DNA from: Burkholderiales bacterium
GTDB taxonomy: Bacteria > Pseudomonadota > Gammaproteobacteria > Burkholderiales > Casimicrobiaceae
Assembly (NCBI GenBank): GCA_015075645.1
Contig: JABTUF010000003.1
Coordinates: forward strand, 62,001 to 126,000
Direction: 5' to 3'
Length of the DNA: 64,000 nt
A program made the position numbers and the translations under genes. Below the pieces are notes generated by a model, which saw only the letters and a program-made list of their open reading frames with translations, did no database searches and was not told where the DNA came from. This document shows positions 45,008 to 55,900 of this stretch, in pieces (positions within the stretch are counted from its first letter, which is position 1; the number at the start of each line of letters is the position of its first letter).

Positions 45008-46789
45008 CTACGGGCGGTCCGGAACCGGACTGATCCGGGCCGCGCGCGCGGCCCACATCGGCGAGCGCTGCCTCAGCCGCTCGTAGTCCGGGTCCCCTGC
45101 CAGCCAGTCGAGCGCGCGGTCCATCGACACGAACGGCAGCCCCAGGTCGCGGCGGTCGAGCGCCTCGGCGATCAGACGCAGCGTGGTCTCGCGGTCGCGG
45201 CGAATCGCCGCGGGCATCGCGCGATGCGCCGGCGAGAGCCATGGAGATTGCTTGGCGCACTCGCGTTCGCACGCCAGCGCGCGATCGTGCTCGCCGCGCG
45301 CGGCGTGAATGCAGGCCTGCCAGACGACGAGGCGCGGCTGGCCGGGCGCCTGCGCGAGCGCCTCGCCGATCATCGCCTGCGCGTCGTCGAGACGTCCGGC
45401 GGCGAGGGCGTTCATGCCCCGCCCGGCGACGGTCCAAAGGCTCGTGTCCCCCGACGCGCGGCACAGCAGCCACGCCTCGTCCGCATCCTCGTATCGGCGT
45501 TGGAGGTACAGGCACGCCGCGCGGGCGATGTGCACTGACGACGACAGCGGATCATGCGCGCGCGCGAGGTTCAACTGGACGAGCGACTCGTCGAACCGGC
45601 CGGCGTAGGTCAGCAGTTCCGCGTAGTTGAGGCGCGTCGACGTGTCGCTCGGCAACGAGCGCAACGCCCGTTCGAAGAGATCCCGTGCGGCGTCGAAATC
45701 GCCGTCGGCCTTGGCGACGAAGATCGCCCGGGTGCGAAGCGCGACCACGTGCTCCGGATCGAGCGCGAGCGCGCGCGTCGCCGCCTCGATCGCGCGCGCC
45801 GCGAGCGGTTCCGGATCCCGGTCGCAGAACGAGAGCCGGCTGTAGAGCGCGGCGGCGAGCGCCGCCCAGGCGTCGGCCGACCGCGGATGCGACGACGCCG
45901 TCGTCTCGGCGAGCGCGAGCGCCTCGTCGGTGGCGGGCACGGAGCGCTGCATGAGCATCATCCGCGACCTCAAAAGCGCGGTGCGTGCGGCATCGGGCAG
46001 CGCGTCCGCCTGCGCCGCGGCGGGGAGCGCACGCGCACCCCCGGGCAGGGTGTCGAGCACGCGCAGCGCAACCGAGTCGAGCATCCGATCGACGAGACGG
46101 TAACGGTCGCCGTCGTTCGCCACGGCGGTCTCGACCCAGCGCACCGCCCCGTCGGACGCGAGCAGTCGCGCCGACAGGCGCAGCGCGTTCTGCGGCTCGC
46201 GCGCGAGCGTCGAGTCGAGGAGCCACGGCACGCCGAGTCCCGATCCCAGCGCGCGCGGGTCGTCGGTGGTCGCCTGAGCCCGATCGACCGAGGCACGCGC
46301 GACGACGCGCGGCAGTCCGGCATGGGCCAGCCGGTCGGCGAGCTGTTCGGCGAAGCCGTGAGCGATCGGATCGAACGCGTCCTCGCCGGTCAGGTTGCGC
46401 GTGCGAAGGACGGCGAGTCCCGCCGGAGCCGCCGACGCACCCGGCAGCGGCACGAACTCAGGAGCGTAGCCTCCGCGCGGCAGCACGATGCGAAGCTTGG
46501 GTGGCGCATCGTAGTGCGCATAGTGCGCTTCGAGCCGGTCGCGCAGGCGCCGCACGCTGACGCGGACGATCGGGTCGGTGCGCGGATCGTAGGTCGCGGG
46601 ATCGCGCCGGAAGACCTCCAGTGCGATCGAAGTCTCACGCAATGCCGTTTCGTCGCCCGCCACCCGCCGCTCGACCAGGTAGCGCAGCAGGCGCGCATGG
46701 CTGGGCGCGCGCCGCATCGACTCGCTGTCCATCAGCCGTCCGAGTTCTTCCCGGACGAGATCGGGCGGTGCTGTCGCCGAGGCGGCCAT
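45008..46789 (-). CDS. Winged-helix-like/TPR repeat regulatory protein
   Basis: A 593-residue protein, paralogous in its N-terminus to the one at 17187-18560. Residues about 8-112 hold the same domain: R-L-L-R-Y-L-V-E-R-R, L-E-V-F-R-R-D, Y-D-P-R-T-D-P-I-V-R-V-S-V-R-R-L-R and L-P-R-G-G-Y-A-P. Residues about 125-230 resemble the FlgO/adenylate-cyclase-associated alpha-beta domain (G-L-A-V-L-R-T-R-N-L..G-F-A-E-Q-L-A-D-R-L). From about 270 to the end are TPR-like helical repeats. It is divergent to the giant RHS gene with a gap of only 112 bases, which makes that gene a candidate target. No membrane helix is seen. Confidence 0.75.
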   Translation of the reverse strand: MAASATAPPDLVREELGRLMDSESMRRAPSHARLLRYLVERRVAGDETALRETSIALEVFRRDPATYDPRTDPIVRVSVRRLRDRLEAHYAHYDAPPKLRIVLPRGGYAPEFVPLPGASAAPAGLAVLRTRNLTGEDAFDPIAHGFAEQLADRLAHAGLPRVVARASVDRAQATTDDPRALGSGLGVPWLLDSTLAREPQNALRLSARLLASDGAVRWVETAVANDGDRYRLVDRMLDSVALRVLDTLPGGARALPAAAQADALPDAARTALLRSRMMLMQRSVPATDEALALAETTASSHPRSADAWAALAAALYSRLSFCDRDPEPLAARAIEAATRALALDPEHVVALRTRAIFVAKADGDFDAARDLFERALRSLPSDTSTRLNYAELLTYAGRFDESLVQLNLARAHDPLSSSVHIARAACLYLQRRYEDADEAWLLCRASGDTSLWTVAGRGMNALAAGRLDDAQAMIGEALAQAPGQPRLVVWQACIHAARGEHDRALACERECAKQSPWLSPAHRAMPAAIRRDRETTLRLIAEALDRRDLGLPFVSMDRALDWLAGDPDYERLRQRSPMWAARAARISPVPDRP

Positions 46790-46830
46790 GGGGCACTGTA
46801 GCCGACAGGAACCAAGGGGGCGTCGGCCAT

Positions 46831-46888
46831 GTTACCTGTTGTTACGTTCCGCCGGGACAGGCGTTCGGTAGCGTGCTCGCGTTACCTG
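46831..46888. promoter_or_regulatory. Direct repeats GTTACCTG in divergent control region
   Basis: Two exact copies of GTTACCTG (46831-46838 and 46881-46888) are spaced 50 bases apart, with a partial copy GTTACG at 46841. They lie in the 112-base gap between the TPR regulator and the RHS gene. Spacing near five helical turns could suit cooperative binding. Function is inference. Confidence 0.3.
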
Positions 46889-46901
46889 CCCGACACACCG
46901 G

Positions 46902-49900
46902 ATGCCTTCGTTGCTGACGTCGCTGCGCTCGCTGGCCCTCGGTCTCGCGGCCTGCGCACTCGTCGGGGCGACCTCCGCCGCCACGCATTCGGTGGGGGTG
47001 CTGCTGGACACCGATGACCAGGGCGCGACCGGATGCCCGGTCGCGACGGCGAACGGCGCGCTGACCGGCATCGAACTCGTCGTCACCGCGCGAATCGTCA
47101 CGACGGCGACCGGCGCCTACGTCGACCGCGTCGATCGGCAGACCTGCACCGGTGGCTCGCTCGGCGCGCCGGTCGTCGTCGACCCGGGCGACTGGCCGGT
47201 CGGCCTCGGCGCGGGAGCCGGCGGCTCGGCCGTCGTCGAGTGGTCGATTCCGAGGTCCCTGCTGCCACCGTCGGGCGTCATGAAGGCAGTGGCGGTTGCA
47301 AGCGACGGCGCTGCGGGCGCGGACGCGACACCTTCGTTCCTCGTCACGCTCCGAAACGGATCGAGCAGCGCCGCCGTTGCGGTGCCGCTCGCGCCCTGGA
47401 CCGCGATTCCGCTGGCGCTCGCGGTCGCGTGGCTGGCCGTCCGGTTCGCGCGCCGTCATCCGGAACGCGCGAGGCTCGCCGGCATCCTGTTCGTGTTCGC
47501 GTTCGCCGGGCTCGCGTGGGCCGCCTCCGACGTCGTGCGCGATGGCGCGATCGGCGACTGGGCGGGCGTGCCTCCGGCCGTCGGCGATCCGACCGGCGAC
47601 GGCGCGCCGAACGCCGACATCGTCGCCGTGTTCGTGCAGGTCGACGACACGTACCTGCACCTGCGCATCGACGCGGATGTTCGGACCGACAACGGGGGCA
47701 CGGGGAACCTCGCGCCGATCGTGAGCGCGGGGCCGGGCCAGACGATCACGCTGCCGGCCGCCGCGACGCTTTCGGGCAGCGCCACCGACGATGGGCTACC
47801 GAGCCCGCCGGGTGCGCTCTCGACCGCGTGGACGCTCGACTCTGGGCCGCCCGGCGCCTTCGCGAGCTTCGCGAACCCGGCCTCGCCGACGTCGTCGGTG
47901 TCGTTCAACGCGCCGGGCACCTACGTGCTGCGCCTGACCGCGAACGACAGCGCTCTCTCGGCGAGCGCGACGACGACGGTCACGGTGCAGGACGGCGCGC
48001 CGCAGCTCGCCTCGATCGCCGACCGCACGATCGAACTGGGAACGAGGCTGCAGATCGTGCTCGAGGCGAAGGACGGGAACGCCGGCGACGCGCTCGCCTA
48101 CTCGCTGCCGGCCGCGCCCGCGGGCGCATCGCTCGCGCCGCCGCCGCTCCTCGACTGGACGCCGACGTCCGCGCAACTCGGCACGCATCCGTTCACCGTG
48201 CGCGTGACCGACGGAGCGGGCGCGAGCGCGTCGCGCAGCTTCAACGTCACGGTCGTGCACACGAACCGGCCGCCGACGATCGCGCCGCAGACGAACGAAG
48301 TCGTGCGCGGCGGCGCGACCTTCGTGCGGCGGATCGTCGCGAGCGATCCCGACCTGGGCGACACGCTGACCTTCTCGCTCGTCGCCGGCCCTCCGGGCAT
48401 GACGATCTCGGGCAACGAACTGCGCTGGCCGACGGCGGGCGCGAGCGCGGGTGACCGTACGGTCACGGTGCGCGTGCGCGACGTTGCGGGGCTCACCGAC
48501 CAGACGTCGTTCACCCTGACGCTCCTGCCCGCGGCGGCTCCGGTCGCGGTCGACGACGCCTACGAAGTTCGGGTCGGCGAAACGCTGGTCGTTCCGGCGC
48601 CGGGCGTGCTTGCGAACGACCAGAACCCGTCGGGCGGGCCGGTGTCGGCGGTGAAGAAGACCGACCCCGCGCTCGGCACGCTCTCGGCGTTCGACGCGAA
48701 CGGCGCGTTCACTTTCGTCGCGCCCTCGAGCGTGCCCGCCCCCGCGTTCGGGCTCGCCGAAGCCTGGCGCAACGATGCATCCGGCCAGATCGTCAACACG
48801 TTCCCGGTGGTGGGTGACGTCAACGGCGACGGCTATCCGGACCTCGTGCTGTCGAGCCAGTTCGTCGGCCACCGGGCGGTCGACCTGCGCACCGGCGCGA
48901 CGCTGTGGGACATCGATCGGACCGGCTACGCCGATTGCGGCTTCGGATTCGCGACCACCACCGCACCCGCGCTCGCGGACGTCGACGACGACGGTGTGCC
49001 GGAGTACATCGGCAACCTGGGGTCCTGCGAGCGCGACAGCAACATCCTCGCCGCCGGCTACGCGCCGGCCGACCGTATCTTCGCGCTCGACGGACGCACG
49101 GGCGCGGTCAAGTGGATGTCCGAGCGCGTCTCGCGGCCGCTCGGCGACGTGCTGGCGCCGGGCGCGCCGCCGTCGACCGAGGATCGCTTCCAGCACGTGT
49201 ACGCGGGCGCGCAGTACGCGAGCATGCACGTCGCGCGGCTCGCGCCGGGCGCCGCGCCGACGATCCTGTTCCGCCAGACGCTGCGCGCCGACGCCGGCTA
49301 CTACCAGCCGGTGACCGGCCCCGCGCGCAGCACCGGCTGCCGGGCGCTCACCGGACTCGCGGCCGACGACAACGTCGCCTGCCGCGCGACGATCCTGATG
49401 CGCAGCGACGGCACGATCGAGTCGATCCTGACCGCGCCCAATCCGAGCAATCTCTCCCAGGCATCGTGGGACCCGACGCGCGAGCTCGCCCCGTTCACCG
49501 TCGACGTCGACGGCGATGGCGCGCCCGAGATCGTGTCGGGCAGCGACGTCTGGAAGAAGGTCGGCGGCGCCTGGACGCTGCTGTGGCAATCGGAGATCGA
49601 GCCGATCCAGGCGCTCGCGGCGGACCTCGACGGCGACGGCCGCCCCGAGGTCGTCCACGTCCTCGCGATGGACAAGACCGGCAGCGGCGCGAGCCCGCGC
49701 GGGCAATACGGAGGCGACCTCTACAAGTTCAACGGATTGTTGATTCTCGACGGCGCGACCGGCGCCGAGAAGCGCCGCATCCGGCTGCCGACCTACTGGA
49801 CCTCGTGGCTCACGATCGCCGACCTCGACGGCGACGGCGCGCCCGAGTTCGTCTGGAACACGCAGGGCAGGGTGTACGCGATCGGCGCCGACGGGCGCAT

Positions 49901-52900
49901 CCGCTGGACCTACGCGTTCATCCCCGGCCAGATCGGCATGGGTGCGGCCGCCTACTCCGGGACCGCGAACGCGCAGGTGTACGACCTCGACGGCGACGGC
50001 GTGCCGGAAGTCGTCACGAACTCGCACAGCGAGATCGTCGTGCTGAACGGTCGCACCGGCGCCGTGCGCGCGTCGCATCCCTCGTCGGGGCTGCACGGCG
50101 GCTATTACACCGGACACGACGTGCAGCTCGTCGACGCCGACGCCGACGGCCACGTCGACATCGTCGCGACCAACGTATCCGGTCCCGACCGGCTGAGCTA
50201 CCTGATGCTCCGCGGCGCGCCGAACGACTGGCTCCCCGGTCCGGCGATCCATCCGCAGGTCAACTTCGTCAACGGCGACTTCTCGGGCAACGGCCACGCC
50301 GAGCTCAACGCCAATGTTCCCGTGCAGATCCGCAACCCGGCGCAGCAGGGAACGGTCGGCGACCCGCGCGAGACCGAGGGCACGAGCTTCACCTACGCGA
50401 TCGACGACGGCGCCGGCGAGAGCGCGCCTGCGACCGTGTTCGTGAAGATCGCGCCGGCGAACCGGCCGCCGGTGATCACGTCGACGCCGCCGTCCGGCCT
50501 GCTGCAGCGCTTCGCCCCGACGCCGCCGGGCGGCCTCGTCACGAACTACTACCAGCCGACCGCGATCGACCCGGATGCGGGCGATACGCTGACCTGGTCG
50601 CTCGTCTCGGCGCCGGCGTGGGTGACGATGGAGGCGGGCGGACGCATCCGCTTCGAGCCGACCTGCGGCTCCTACGGCTACCCGTGCGGCTGGGGTTGGA
50701 CGTTCGTCGTCCTGCGCGTGACCGATTCGCTGGGCGCGTACGCCGAGCAGTCGTTCATGGTGAATCTCACGACGACCGGCGCCGCGGTGCCGAACGTCGT
50801 CGGCCTGATGCTCGCGGACGCGAATGCGGCGGTCGTGGCCGCGGCGCTCGACCCGCAGCTGTTGCAGGAGGTGGCCGACGCGTCGCCCGCCGGCACCGTG
50901 CTCGCGCAGGATCCGGTGGCCGGCGCGCCGAACATCGCGCAGGGCGCCGCGGTGTTCCTCACCGTGTCCAAGGGTCCGCAGCCGGTCGCGGTGCCCTTCG
51001 TCGTCGGCAAGACGCTCGCGCAGGCGAACGCGGCGATCGGCGCGCTGGGGCTCACGACGTCGGTGTCGACCGTGTTCTCGCCGACCGTGCCCGCGGGCGA
51101 CGTGCTGGCGCAGTCGCCGGACTTCGGCACGATGCTGCTGCCCGGTTCCGCGCCGCCGGTCGCGCTGACGGTGTCGGCGGGCGCGCCGCTCGCGAAGCCG
51201 GTCGCGCAGGTCGTCGTCGAGCCCGGGCCGGGACCGCTCGCGCGGCTCGCGGGCGAAACGCAGGCGTTCAAGGCGACCGCGGTGTTCGACGACGGCACCA
51301 GCGCGAACGTGACGTACGCGGCGACCTGGCTGTCTTCCGCACCGGCGATCGCGAGCGTCGACGCGACCGGTGTCGCGCTTGCGAAGACCGCAGGCGGGGC
51401 GACGGTCTCGGCGACGATCGGCGGCAGGACCGGTCAGGCGACCATCGCGGTGTCGGCGCTCGCGCCCGGCGACGCGACGCCGCCCGTCGCGGCGATCGAC
51501 GCGCCCGCCGACGGGGCTTCGGTGAACGGCCCGGTCGACGTCACCGGCACCGCGACCGACCCGAACTTCCTGCGCTACGAACTCGCGTTCGCGCTCGCGG
51601 GCGACGAGGCGTGGACGGTGATCGGCGAGGGCACGTCGCCGGTCGCGGGCGGCGTGCTCGGGACCTTCGATCCGACGGTGCTCGTCAACGACCTCTACAC
51701 GCTGCGGTTGCGGGTGTTCGACCGGGGCGAGAACGTCACCGAGACGAGCGCGACGGTGCAGGCGAAGGGGCAGCGCAAGATCGGCTTGTTCACGCTGACC
51801 TTCATCGACCTGCAGGTACCGATGGCGGGGCTGCCCATCACCGTGTCGCGGACCTACGACAGCCGCGACAAGGCGAAGGGCGATTTCGGTGTCGGCTGGC
51901 GACTCGGTCTGCAGACGCTCCGGTTGCGCGCCAACCGCGTCCTGGGCACGGGTTGGCTGAGGACGGTGTCCGGTCCGACGGTGAGTCTTTCGCCCACGGC
52001 CGAGCACAAGATCAGCGTCACGCTGCCCGACGGTCGCATCGAGGAATTCGACATGGTCGTGTCGCCGACCGCCAACATCGGTTCGCTCGATTTCACGACG
52101 GTCACGGGGTTTGTCGCGCGCCCGGGTACGCTCGGGGCGCTCGAAGTGCTCGGCAATCGCGACCTGATCATCCTCGACGACGGCGCGGCGACGGTCCTCG
52201 TTGACGACACGACGCTCGAGTACTACGACCCGACGCGCTTCCGCTACACGGCGGCCAACGGGACGGTCATCGAGATCCACCGGGCCGACGGCGTCACACG
52301 GATGACCGATACGAACGGCAACACGCTCGTGTTCGGCCCGGAAGGAATCACGCACTCGTCCGGCAAGAGCGTGGCCTTCACCCGCGATGTGCAGGGGCGC
52401 ATCACGCAGATCGTCGACCCGCTCGGCCATGTCCAGACCTATGCCTACGACGCCAATGGCGACCTCGCGAGCCGGACCGATGCGACCGGGCGGACGTCGA
52501 GCTACCTGTACGACCGGGCGCACAACCTGATCGAGGCGCTCGATCCCTCGGGGAACCGGGCGATCCGCAACGACTACGACGCCGGCGGCCGCCTGGTGTC
52601 GATGACCGACGCCAACGGCGCGACGGTGACCTACACGCACGACCTCGGCGCCTCGCGCGAGATCGTCCGCGACCGGCTCGGATGGCCGACCGTCTACGAC
52701 TACGACGCCGACGGGAACCTGGTCGCGAGGACCGACGCGCTCGGTGGACTGTGGACGACCACGTTCGACGCGCGAGGCAATCCGCTCGTTCGGACCGATC
52801 CGCTCGGGCGGACGCTGGTGCGCACCTACGACGCGCGCGACAACGTGCTGACTGAGACGGACGAGGACGGCAACCTTCGGACCTGGACCTACGACGCGCA

Positions 52901-55900
52901 GGGCCGGGTACTGGTCGCGACCGATCCGGAGGGCCGGATCACGACCCACACGTACGACGTGAGCGGCAACCTCGTGCGCGTCGATGATCCCGAGGGCGGC
53001 GTGACGCGCCACGCCTACGACGGCGCCGGTAATCGGACTTCGTCGACCGACCCGCTCGGCCGAGTGACGCTCTTCGGGCACGACGGCTCGGGCAATCTGG
53101 TTTCGACGACCGATCCGCTCGGCAACACGACGAGCTACGCCTACGACGCTGCGAACCGTCGGGTCTCGCTGACCGATCCGCTCGGCGGGACGACGTTGCG
53201 CATCCACGATGCCGCGGGTCGCGTCGTGAAGGTCGTCGACCCGATGGGCAATGGGACGACGATCGCCTACGGCGCGGTGGGCGACGGCAGCCGGCCGACG
53301 AGCCGCACCGATCCCCTGGGACGCACGACGACCTGGGAGTACGACGCTCTCGCGCGGCGGGTGAAGACGACGAACCCCGACGGAACGACCGAGCTCACCG
53401 GCTACGACGCCGAAGGGCGGGTCGTGTCGTCGACGGACCGGGCCGGCGCGACGACGGCGTTCCTGCGGGACGCGCTCGGGCGAACGACGCGCACGACGTT
53501 CGCCGACGGAACGACGCGAGAGACCACGTACGACGCGGCGGGACGGCAGACCTCGTCCACCGACGAGCGAGGCAACGCCACGACGTTCGGATACGCGCCC
53601 GGACAGCTGTCGGTGACCGACCCGCTTGGAAGGACGACGACGCGCGATCTGGACGGCTCGCTGCGCCCGATCCGCATCACCAACCCGCTCGGCCGGATCT
53701 GGCAGTACGCCTACGACAGCGCCGGCAACCTGCTGGCCACGACCTACCCCGACGGAAGCACGGCGTCCACCGCTTACGATGCCGCGGGCCAGCCGGTCGC
53801 GCGAACCGACCAGGCCGGCCGCGTCGTGCACCGAGCCTACGACGACGCCGGCCGGCTCGCATCGGTCACCGATCCCGAAGGCGGCATCACCACCTACGAC
53901 TACGATGCCGCGGGTCGCCGGACCCGTCATCGCGACGCGAACGGGCATACGACCTCCTACGGCTACGACGCGGCGGGCCGGCTCCTCACGCTCACGCGGC
54001 CCGGCGGACAGCAGGAGGAACGTACCTACGATGCCGCCGGCAATCTGGTGAGTCGAACCGATTTCGGTGGGCGCGTGACGACGTACGTGCACGACTCGAT
54101 GAATCGCGTGGTGCGAAAGGTCCTTCCCGGAGGAGCGGTCACGACGTACGCGTACGACCCGGCCGGCCGCCGGACGTCGGCCGGCGGCGACAGCTACGTC
54201 TACGATGTTCGCGGACGCCTCGTGCGCGAGACGAAGGCAGGAGGCGACGTGCTCGATTACACGCGCGACGCGGCGGGCAACGTGACGCTGTTCGGTTCGC
54301 CGCACGGGACGACGTCCTACACCTACGACGCGCTCGGGCGCCTCGCCACGGTCGCCGCTGCCTCGGGCGTGACGACCTACGCGTACGACGAGATCGGCAA
54401 TCTCGCCGGAGTGACGCGCCCGAACGGCGTGACGACCACCTATGGCCACGACGCGCTCGACCGTCTGGTTTCCCTCGCGCATGCCGGTCCGGGCGGGCCG
54501 ATCGCCGCGTATGTCTACACGCTCGGCCCGGCGGGCCACCGCACCCGAGTCGACGAGTCCGGTCCCGCGACCACGGGAAGGACGGTTCGCTACACCTACG
54601 ACGCGGCGGACCGGCTCACGCGCGAGCAGATCGAGGAACCCGGACTCCCCGCGTACGCGATCGACTACACGTACGATGCGGCCGGCAACCGGACGAAGAT
54701 GGTGCGCGGCGGAACGGCAACCGACTACGCGTACGATGCCGACGACCGCCTGGTCTCGCGGGTGACCGGTGCCGCGACGGTAAGCTACGGCTGGGACGCG
54801 AACGGCAACCTGGCGAGCCGCACCGCGGGTGCCGTCGTCGACACGTATTTCCACGACGGCGAGGACCGACTGACCGCGGTCAGCGGCCCGTCGGGGACGG
54901 TCGGCTACGCGTATGACGCAGACGGCATTCGCATCAGCCGGAGCGCCGGCGGCGTGACGACCGCGTATCTCGTCGACAAGGCGCTGCCCGCGTCGAGATG
55001 TCCTTGCGGCCCCGACCTGCCGGGCGCGATGGCGCAGGTCGTCGCCGAGACGACGGCCGCGACGACGGTGAGCTACACCTACGGCCACGCGCTGCTCGAG
55101 CGCACCGAGGTGGGCGCCGGCACGCACGCCTACCTGCGGGATGCGCAGCATTCGGTCCGACAGCTCACGACGGCCGCGGGCGACGTCAGTGATCGCTACA
55201 CCTACGACGCGTTCGGCGTCGAGCTCGCCTCGGTCGGGAGCACGCCCAACCCCTATCGGTACGCCGGCGAGGCGTTCGATCCGGTCGTCGGGCTTCAGTA
55301 CCACCGCGCGCGCTACTACGATCCGTCGATCGGCCGGTTCACGTCGACGGATCCGGTGGCGGGCGACATCGAGGATCCGTCGACGCTTCACCGATACCTG
55401 TATGCCGCAGGCGATCCGGTCGGCCGGATCGATCCCACCGGCCGCGAGAACCTGCTCACGCTCACGCTCACGCAAGCCGCGTGGGCCTCGGCGGCGGTCG
55501 GGATAGGGACCACGTTCGGCACGAAGGCTTTGGGCATTGCGAATGATTGGGGTCAGGCGGCAACGCTGGGCGCCGTCGCCGCGGCCGGGACCTTCGCGGT
55601 GTTCTTCCCCAGTGCGCTCGCGGCGTCCCAGGAACTCGCAGGCGTGGAGGCCGGGAATCTTGCCATTCCACTCAAACAAGGTCTGAAGTACGTAGGGCAA
55701 CAGCTGTTCGCGGCGGCGACGGAGTCTGGCGCCACTGCGCAAATGCACCTCGGAATCGCGCGGACCGCGGCGACAACGTTCATCCGCAACAGCTTCCGGA
55801 CCCAGACTGCGCGTTGCTTCGTCGCCAACTCGCTAAGCGCGATCGTCGTTGGCTATGCGAGCAGGAGAATGCTGCTCGAGGCGGCAGGCGGTTTCCAGCA

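Noticed and set aside
52380..55240. Regularly spaced repeats considered as a CRISPR or satellite array
   Set aside because: They are degenerate in-frame YD repeats of the RHS protein; no identical direct repeats with unique spacers and no cas genes are present.
47796..55748. A 2650-codon open frame on the minus strand opposite the RHS gene
   Set aside because: It mirrors the codon bias of the GC-rich plus-strand gene, is dominated by Arg/Val/Asp/Gly without any domain pattern, and the plus-strand protein has clear repeats and motifs.
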